Of a stretch of 38,489 nucleotides of DNA, positions 28,762 through 36,700 are shown in pieces (the stretch's first letter is position 1; the number at the start of each line of letters is the position of its first letter). The notes below the pieces were generated by a model. It was not told the origin of the DNA, did no database searches, and saw only the letters and a list, made by a program, of their open reading frames with translations. The DNA comes from Streptomyces phaeochromogenes. GTDB taxonomy: Bacteria > Actinomycetota > Actinomycetes > Streptomycetales > Streptomycetaceae. The translations under genes and the position numbers were made by a program. The stretch spans positions 1 to 38,489 of the forward strand of contig NZ_LIQZ01000046.1 in NCBI RefSeq assembly GCF_001418655.1. The letters run 5' to 3'.

Positions 28762-31700
28762 ATGAAGTCCGAGTCGGCACGGAACGGCTCGCTCGACGAG
28801 GCCATCACCGTCCACGAACTCGTCGCGAACCAGGCGGCTCGGACGCCGGACGCGGTCGCCGTCACCGAGGGGGCACAGACCCTCACCTACGCGGAACTGG
28901 AAGCGCGGGCCAACCGGCTGGCCCACCTCCTGCGCGACCAGGGGGTCGTCGCGGACTCCCGGGTCGGCATCTGCCTGGGCCGCGGCCTCGACCTGGTGAC
29001 CGCCGTCCTGGGCGTGTGGAAGGCGGGCGCGGCGTACGCACCGCTGGATCCGGCCCAGCCGGGCGCCCGGCTGCTGTGGCTGCTGGAGGACCTGGGAGTC
29101 GGTCTCGTCCTGACCGACGAGGCGACGGCGCCCACCGTGGAACGCGCGGACGTCCGCCCCCTGGTCCTCGGCTCGGCCGACACCGCCCGGCAGTTGGCGG
29201 ACAGGCCCCAGGACCGGGCGCCGGCCGTCGAGGTGCACCCGGCCCAGGCCGCGTACGTGATCTACACCTCCGGCTCGACGGGACGGCCCAAGGGCGTCGT
29301 CGTCACCCACGAGGGCATCGCCAACCGGGTCCGCTGGGCGGTCGACACCCACGGGCTCGGTGCCCGCGACCGGGTGCTGCAGAAGACGGCCGTCACCTTC
29401 GACGCCTCCTGCTGGGAGATCTTCGCCCCGCTCGTCAGCGGCGGCACGGTGGTGCTCGCCCCGGCCGGCGCCGAACGCGACCCCGCCGCCCTGCTGCGGG
29501 CGGTGGCCGAGCACGAGGTGAGCGTCCTCCAGGTCGTCCCCTCGGTCCTCCAGGCGCTCGCCGAGGAGCCCGGCTGGGCGGACTGCACCGCGCTGCGACT
29601 GCTGTTCTCTGCCGGTGAGCCCCTGCACGCCGAGCTGGCCCAGCGCATCCTGGCCCGCCGCCCCGGCCTGACGATCTGGAACACGTACGGCCCCACCGAG
29701 TGCGCGGTCGACGTCACGGCGCACCGCTTCGACCCGGCGACGAAGACCGGCCCGGTGCCCATCGGCCGCCCCATCCCCGGCATGCGCGTCCTGGTGCTCG
29801 ACCCGTCCGGCGCCCCCGCAGCCATCGGCGCGCCCGGCGAGCTCCACGTCGGCGGTGTCGGCTTGGCCCGGGGCTACCTGGGCCGACCGGACCAGACCGC
29901 CGACCGGTTCGTGCCCGACCCGTACGGCAGGACCGGCGGTGCCCGGCTCTACCGGACCGGCGACCGGGTCCGCTGGAACCAGAACGGCTATCTGGAGTAC
30001 CTCGGCCGGTTCGACGACCAGACCAAGGTGAACGGCGTCCGCATCGAACCCGGCGAGATCGAGGCGGCGCTCGTCGCCCACCCCGGCGTCCGGGGCGCCG
30101 TCGTCGTCCCCGTGAAGACCGACGACGGAGCCGCCCGGCTCGCCGCCCACCTGCTGCTGGACAGCCCCGAAGCCCTCGGCGAGGTGCGGGACTTCCTGCG
30201 CGACCGGCTGCCCGAGAGCCACGTACCGGCCGCTTTCACGGACGCCGGCGAGTTTCCGCTCACCGCCCACGGCAAGGTCGACCGGGCCGCGCTCGCCGCC
30301 CGGGGCCTGGACACGGGGCCGGCCCGTACCGCTCCGCGCACCGACGCCGAGAAGCTCGTCGCGGGAGTGTGGGAGCAGCTGCTGAAGACCGAGGGCGTCG
30401 GCGCCCAGGACGACTTCTTCCAGCTCGGCGGCTCCTCCCTCCAGCTCACCCGGCTGGCCAACCAGCTGCGGACGGCGGCCAAACGGGACGTCCCGCTGCG
30501 CGGCCTGCTCACGGCCACCACCGTCGAGGCCCAGGCACTGCTGATCGCCCCCGAGGCCGCCCCCGAGGCACAGGCCCCCGCCGAGGACCGGGCGGCCCCC
30601 GACACCATCCCGCCCGTCCCGCGCGGCGGAACGCTGCCGGTCTCCTCGGGCCAGCGCCGCCTGTGGGCACTGGACCGGATGAACCCGAACAGCGCCGAGT
30701 GGGTGGCCGGCGTCTTCCTGCCGGTCCCGCCGGAAGCGGACGGCGACGCGGTACGCACGGCACTGGACGCCCTGGTCGCGCGGCACGAGTCGCTGCGTAC
30801 CCGGTACGTCACCGAGGACGGCGAGCCCCGCCAGCTCGTCGACGCCCCCGCACCCGTGGCGCTCCGCGAGACGGAGACCGCCCGGGAGGGGCTCGCGGAC
30901 CTGCTCGGCACCGCCCTCGGCCACGGGTTCGACCTGGAACGCGGACCGCTGCTGCGCGCCACACTCGTGCGTACCCTCGACGACGGGCAGCGTGTCCTGC
31001 TGCTCGCCGTGCACCACATCTGCAGCGACGGCTGGTCCACGCGGGTCCTCCAGCGGGACTTCCACGAACTGATCACCGCCGCCGTCGCCGGCCGGGACGC
31101 GCTCCTGCCGCCCCTCGGCGTGCAGTACGCCGACTACGCCGACTGGCAGCGCGCCCGACTGACGGACGACACCAACGAGCGTGAACTGGCCCACTGGCGC
31201 GCCGCCCTGGACGGCTCCACACCGGTGTCCCTGCCCACCGACCGGGCCCGGCCCGCGGCCCGTGACGGTCGTGGTTCGGTGGCCGCCTTCACCGTCCCGG
31301 CCCCGGTCGTGACGGCACTCACGGAGCTTGGGCGAAGCCGTGGCGCGACACCGTTCATGACGCTGCTGACCGCCTACGCCACGCTGCTGGCCCGGCACAC
31401 CGCCCAGTGGGACCTGCCGGTCGGCACACCCGTCGCGGGACGCGACCGCCCCGAACTGGAGGACGTGGTCGGCTTCTTCCTCAACAACGTGGTGCTGCGC
31501 TGCGGGCTCGACCCCGACCTCACCTTCGTCGAGGCCCTGGACCGCGTCCGCGACACCTGCCGGGACGCCTTCGCCCACCAGGACCTGCCGTTCGACCTCC
31601 TCGTCGAGGATCTGGCGCCCGAGCGCGACCTGTCCCGGACGCCGCTGTACCAGGTCGCCTTCGACCTGCACGACCAGGAGTTCACCGGCCGTGCCACCGG

Positions 31701-33798
31701 CCTGGAGGACACCGACACCGTCGTGGACGCCTGGCGGCTGGCCCACACCGATCTCACCGTGCTGATGCGCCGGGCCGCCGACGGCAGCATGGACGGCGCC
31801 TTCGAGTACGCGACCGCGTTGTTCGAGCACCGGACGATGGAGCGGCTGGCCGACCGGTTCCCGCACCTGCTGCGGGCGGTGGCGGCCGGCCCCGACACCC
31901 GGCTCGCCGATCTGCCCGTCCTCCCGGCGCACGAGAGCGCACTGCTCGCGGAGTGGTCGGCGGGTGTGGGACCGGTGGTGGAGCGGCCGGTCGTGGAGAT
32001 GTTCGAGGAGCAGGCCGCCCGCGTGCCGGACGCGGTGGCCGTGGTCTGCGGCGACACGTCGCTGACCTACGCGGAACTCGACGCGCGCGCCAACCGGCTG
32101 GCCCGGCACCTGCGCTCGTCGGGAGTGGACGCGAAGTCGCCGGTCGGCGTGCTGCTGGAACGGGACGTCGAGCTGATGACGGCGCTGCTGGCCGTGTGGA
32201 AGGCCGGGGCCGGCTACGTGCCGCTGGATCCCGTACTGCCCGAGCGGCGCGTCGCCGGGATGCTGGACGACGCCGGGGCCCGGGTGCTGATCACCCGGGG
32301 CCGGCCGGTGGCCGGGTACGACGGCACGGTCGTCGACCTGGAGACCGACGCGGCGGCCGTCATGGCACAGTCCGCGACGCGGCCGGACGGCACCGTCGAC
32401 GTGGACGGGCCGGCGTACGTGGTGTTCACCTCCGGCTCCACGGGCCGCCCCAAGGGCGTGCTGGTCCCGCATCGCGGCCTGGCCAACCACGTGGGCTGGG
32501 CCGTGCGGGAGCTCGCGTCGTGCGGTGACGGCGGCGGGGCCGTGTTCTCGTCCATCGCCTTCGACCTGGTCGTACCCAACCTGTGGGCGCCGCTGTGCGC
32601 CGGTCAGCGCGTGGCTCTCTTCCCGTCCGGCGCGGGGCTGGACGAGCTGGGCGGCTGGCTGGTGGAGCAGGGGCCCTTCAGCTTCCTGAAGCTGACCCCC
32701 GGTCACCTGGAGGTGCTGTCGCACCAGGTCACGCCCGAGCAGGCCGCCGCTCTGGCGGGTGTCGTGGTCGTGGCCGGCGAGGCACTGCCGGGCGCCCTCG
32801 GAGCCCGTTGGGCCGGCTGGCTGGGCGAGGGCCGGCTGATCAACGAGTACGGGCCGACCGAGGCGTCCGTCGGCACCACGGTCCACTCCGTGCCGGCCGA
32901 CGCGGCAGGCGTGGTGCCGATCGGGCGCCCGCTGCCCGGGATGCGTGTGCACGTGCTGGACGAGCGGATGCGGCCGGTGCCGGTGGGCGCGCTCGGCGAG
33001 CTGTACGTCGGCGGAGCCGGTGTGGCCCACGGGTACCTGGGCCGGCCGGAGCTGACGGCGGAGCACTTCGTGCCCGACCCGTTCGGACCCGCGGGCGCCA
33101 GGCTGTACCGCACCGGCGACGTGGTGCGCTGGAACGCGGCCGGGGCCGTGGAGTTCCTGGGACGCGTCGACGACCAGCTGAAGATCCGCGGATACCGGGT
33201 GGAGCCCGCCGAGGTGGGCGCGGCGCTGGTGACATGCCCGCTGGTGCGCGAGGCGGTGGTCGTGGCCCGCACGGAGGACGCCGACGGCCAACCGCGCCTG
33301 GTCGGTTACGTGGTTCCCGCGGCCGGCGCGGGCACGGCTCCGGCGGAGGAACTGGCGGCGCACCTCGCGCAGTCGCTGCCGGAGTACATGGTGCCCTCGG
33401 TCTTCGTCGAACTGGACGCCGTCCCGCTGAACGCCAACGGGAAGGTCGACCGCGACGCTCTGCCCGCCCCGACCGCCGGCACCGAAGGACCCGAACGGAT
33501 CGCGCCCCGGAACGCCGTCGAGGAGCGGATCGCCGAACTGTGGCAGGACGTCCTCGGCGAGTCCGGGTTCGGCGTGCACGACAGCTTCTTCCAGGTCGGC
33601 GGCAACTCCATCCTCGCCATCCGCCTGATCGCCGCACTCCGCGCCGAGTACGAGATCGACCTCCCGGTCCGCGCCCTGTTCGAGGGTCCGACCGTCGCGG
33701 CGCTCGCCGACTCGGTCGAGACCTGCATCAGAACCGAAATCGACATGATGTCCGACCGAGACGTGGCGGACTCGATGCTGCCGAAGGAGCAGAACTGA
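28762..33798 (+). CDS. Non-ribosomal peptide synthetase, A-T-C-A-T (starter plus one extension module)
   Basis: The 1678-residue protein starts with an adenylation domain (YVIYTSGSTGRPKGVV from residue 166, YRTGDRVRW, PLTAHGKVD), then a carrier domain (LGGSSLQ, Ser559), a condensation domain (PVSSGQRRLWALDRM near residue 630, HHICSDGWS at residue 751), a second adenylation domain (YVVFTSGSTGRPKGVL from 1219) and a carrier (VGGNSILAI, Ser1616). Starting with A means it probably loads the first residue. By alignment to GrsA, the first code reads about DAWQFATVDK (not assignable with confidence; some glutamine-like features) and the second about DLPKVAEVGK, close to asparagine codes. No epimerase or thioesterase is present. 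Its TGA overlaps the next gene's ATG by one base. Confidence 0.94.
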   Translation: MKSESARNGSLDEAITVHELVANQAARTPDAVAVTEGAQTLTYAELEARANRLAHLLRDQGVVADSRVGICLGRGLDLVTAVLGVWKAGAAYAPLDPAQPGARLLWLLEDLGVGLVLTDEATAPTVERADVRPLVLGSADTARQLADRPQDRAPAVEVHPAQAAYVIYTSGSTGRPKGVVVTHEGIANRVRWAVDTHGLGARDRVLQKTAVTFDASCWEIFAPLVSGGTVVLAPAGAERDPAALLRAVAEHEVSVLQVVPSVLQALAEEPGWADCTALRLLFSAGEPLHAELAQRILARRPGLTIWNTYGPTECAVDVTAHRFDPATKTGPVPIGRPIPGMRVLVLDPSGAPAAIGAPGELHVGGVGLARGYLGRPDQTADRFVPDPYGRTGGARLYRTGDRVRWNQNGYLEYLGRFDDQTKVNGVRIEPGEIEAALVAHPGVRGAVVVPVKTDDGAARLAAHLLLDSPEALGEVRDFLRDRLPESHVPAAFTDAGEFPLTAHGKVDRAALAARGLDTGPARTAPRTDAEKLVAGVWEQLLKTEGVGAQDDFFQLGGSSLQLTRLANQLRTAAKRDVPLRGLLTATTVEAQALLIAPEAAPEAQAPAEDRAAPDTIPPVPRGGTLPVSSGQRRLWALDRMNPNSAEWVAGVFLPVPPEADGDAVRTALDALVARHESLRTRYVTEDGEPRQLVDAPAPVALRETETAREGLADLLGTALGHGFDLERGPLLRATLVRTLDDGQRVLLLAVHHICSDGWSTRVLQRDFHELITAAVAGRDALLPPLGVQYADYADWQRARLTDDTNERELAHWRAALDGSTPVSLPTDRARPAARDGRGSVAAFTVPAPVVTALTELGRSRGATPFMTLLTAYATLLARHTAQWDLPVGTPVAGRDRPELEDVVGFFLNNVVLRCGLDPDLTFVEALDRVRDTCRDAFAHQDLPFDLLVEDLAPERDLSRTPLYQVAFDLHDQEFTGRATGLEDTDTVVDAWRLAHTDLTVLMRRAADGSMDGAFEYATALFEHRTMERLADRFPHLLRAVAAGPDTRLADLPVLPAHESALLAEWSAGVGPVVERPVVEMFEEQAARVPDAVAVVCGDTSLTYAELDARANRLARHLRSSGVDAKSPVGVLLERDVELMTALLAVWKAGAGYVPLDPVLPERRVAGMLDDAGARVLITRGRPVAGYDGTVVDLETDAAAVMAQSATRPDGTVDVDGPAYVVFTSGSTGRPKGVLVPHRGLANHVGWAVRELASCGDGGGAVFSSIAFDLVVPNLWAPLCAGQRVALFPSGAGLDELGGWLVEQGPFSFLKLTPGHLEVLSHQVTPEQAAALAGVVVVAGEALPGALGARWAGWLGEGRLINEYGPTEASVGTTVHSVPADAAGVVPIGRPLPGMRVHVLDERMRPVPVGALGELYVGGAGVAHGYLGRPELTAEHFVPDPFGPAGARLYRTGDVVRWNAAGAVEFLGRVDDQLKIRGYRVEPAEVGAALVTCPLVREAVVVARTEDADGQPRLVGYVVPAAGAGTAPAEELAAHLAQSLPEYMVPSVFVELDAVPLNANGKVDRDALPAPTAGTEGPERIAPRNAVEERIAELWQDVLGESGFGVHDSFFQVGGNSILAIRLIAALRAEYEIDLPVRALFEGPTVAALADSVETCIRTEIDMMSDRDVADSMLPKEQN

Positions 33799-36700
33799 TG
33801 AGCAACGGGGGCCCCGAGTCCAACGCCGTCCCTTCCGCCGCCGGAGCTGCCCGTGAGGAACTGCTGCGCCGACGGCTGGCCGGCGGACGGTCGGGAGGCC
33901 GCCGCTCGGGGATCCCGACGGCCGACCGCACCACGCCGCTGCCGCTGTCCTCCGGCCAGCAGCAGATGTGGTTCCTCCAGCGCCTCGACCCGGACAGCAC
34001 CGAGTACCTGGTTCCCCTCGTGGTACGCCTTCGGGGAGCCCTGGACGCCCCGGCGCTGGAGCGTTCCCTGGGCGAGATCAGCGCACGGCACGAGATCCTG
34101 CGCACCCGCTACGCGATGGCGCCCGACGGACACCCGGTCCAGATCGTCGACGCACCCGTCGAGTCCGCCGCCGTCCTGCCACTGGAGCAGGTGCCCGGCG
34201 AGTCCTCCGCGGAGCGCGAGCGCCGGCTCACCGAACTGGTCGCGGCGCAGACCTCGACCCCGTTCGACCTCGAAACGGACTGGCCGCTGAGGGCCGGCCT
34301 GCTGCGCCTCGCCGACGACGACCACGTCCTGTGCCTGGTCTTCCACCACATTGCCTGCGACGCCTGGTCCACCCGCATCCTCCTGACCGAACTCAGCGCC
34401 CTGTACGGCGCGTTCAGCGAGGGCCGGCCGTCCCCGCTCGCACCCCTCCCGGTGCAGTACGGCGACTACGCGGCCTGGCAGCGCGACCAGCTCACCGGCG
34501 AGTCCCTGCAGCGGCAGCTCACCCACTGGCGCCGGACGCTGGAGGACGCCGCCCCCACCGAGCTTCCGACGGACCGGTCGCGCCCCGCCGCGCGGGACCA
34601 CGCCGGGGCGGAGGTGCTCTTCGACTTCCCCGCGGGACTGCCGAAGTCGGTGCGCCAACTCGCCGCCGTCCACGGGACGACTCCGTTCACCGTCATGATG
34701 GCCGCCTTCCAGGCGGTGATAGCCCGCAGCACCGGGCAGAGCGACCTGTCCATCGGTACGGTCGTCTCCGGACGGGCCCAGCCCGAGCTGCAGTCGCTCA
34801 TCGGATACGGCATCAACAGCCTTGTCCTGCGCGGCCGTTGGGACGAGAACACCGATCCCGCCTTCACCGAGCTGCTGGACGGCACCCGCCGCACCGTACT
34901 GGACGCGTTCGACCACCAGGAGGTGCCGTTCGGCCGGCTGGTGGACGAACTCCAGCCGGAACGCGACCTGTCACGAACTCCGCTCTACCAACTCGCGTTC
35001 ACCATGCACGAGTCGCGGCTCGACGCCGTCGACCTGAAGGGTCTGCGCGTCGAACCGCTCTCCGGCGGCGTTCCCGTGGCCAAGTGCGACCTGACCCTGC
35101 AGGTCGAGGAGGCCATCGACGGCTCGTTCCACGGCCGTATCGAGTACGCGAGCGCCCTGTTCGACCCGGAGACCGCGCAGCGCACGGCCCGCCACTTCCT
35201 CCAGCTCCTGCAGAGTGCCGTCGCCGCTCCGTCCACCCCGATCTCCCGGCTGGAGATGCTCGACACCGCCGAGCTCGCCATCGTCGGCGGAGCCCTCGAC
35301 GGCCACGTGCCATCGGCTCCGGTGGAGCGGTGCGTCCATGAGGTGTTCGAGGAGCGGGCGGCGCTGACGCCGGACGCGGTGGCGGTGATCGCCGGTGATG
35401 TGTCGCTCACCTACGCCGAGTTGGACGCGCGGGCCAATCAACTCGCCCATCACCTGAGGGCGTTGGGGGTGGGTCCGGAGTCGCTGGTGGGTGTGTGCCT
35501 GGAGCGCGGTCCGGACCTGATGCCGGCGTTGCTGGGTGTGCTGAAGGCGGGTGCGGGCTATCTGCCCCTGGATCCGGCGAACCCGGCGGACCGTTTCGGG
35601 TTCGTACTGGCGGACGCGGGCGCCGAGGTCGTCGTCACGGCCGGTGACCTGGTCTCCGTCCTGGACGGTGTCCACGACGGCGAACTCGTCGTCCTCGACC
35701 GGGATGCCGAACTGATCGCGTCCCGCCCGGAGTCCGCTCCGGAGGTGTCGGTGTCGCCGGACAACATCGTGTACGTCATCTACACCTCGGGTTCGACGGG
35801 CCGGCCGAAGGGCGTCACGCTGGCGCACACGCAGGTGGTGCGGCTGCTGGAGACCGCGCGGGAGCACCTCGACTTCGACGAGCACGACGTGTGGACGATG
35901 TTCCACTCGTACGCCTTCGACGTCTCGGTGTTCGAGATGTGGGGTGCCCTGTTCCACGGCGGGACGCTGGTCGTGGTGGAGCGTGAGGTCACGCGCTCGC
36001 CCGACGACTTCCTCGACCTGCTGGTGGAGCAGCGGGCCACAGTGCTGTCGCAGACACCGACGGCCTTCCGCTCGTTGGTGGCTGCGGCCGGCCAGGGCGA
36101 TCCGCGGATCGACCGGCTGGCTCTGCGTGCGGTGATCTTCGCGGGAGAGAAGCTGGAGGTCGGCGAGCTGCGTCCGTGGACGGACCGGCTGGGCCTGGAG
36201 CGTCCCGCGCTGGTGAACATGTACGGCATCACCGAGACCACCGTCCACACCACCTACTACCGGGTCGGCGACGAGGACTTCGGACCGTCGGTGGCCAACC
36301 GCGTCGGCTACCCCCTCAGCGACCTCACCGTCTCCCTGCTGGGCCGGTTCGGCGAGTTGGTGCCGGTGGGTGTGCCGGGTGAGATCCACGTGGGTGGTCC
36401 GGGTGTGGCCCGGGGGTATCTGAACCGTCCGGAGCTGACCGCTGAGCGGTTCGTGCCGGACCCGTTCGGTCCGCCCGGTGCCCGCCTGTACCGCAGTGGT
36501 GACCTGGCGCGTCGGCGTGCGGACGGGAGTCTGGAGTTCCTGGGGCGTATCGACGACCAGGTGAAGGTGCGGGGTTATCGCATCGAGCCGGGTGAGATCA
36601 GCGCCCGTCTGTCGGAGCACCCTGCCGTTCGCGATGCCGTGGTGATCGTCCGGGACGAGCGGCTGGTCGCCTACCTGGTTCCCGACGGGGAGGCACCGTC

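Noticed and set aside
27928..33579. An open minus-strand frame of about 1880 codons opposite the transporter and first NRPS
   Set aside because: Its composition is that of an antisense shadow of GC-rich coding DNA. It shows no domain motif, while the plus strand has continuous NRPS motifs.
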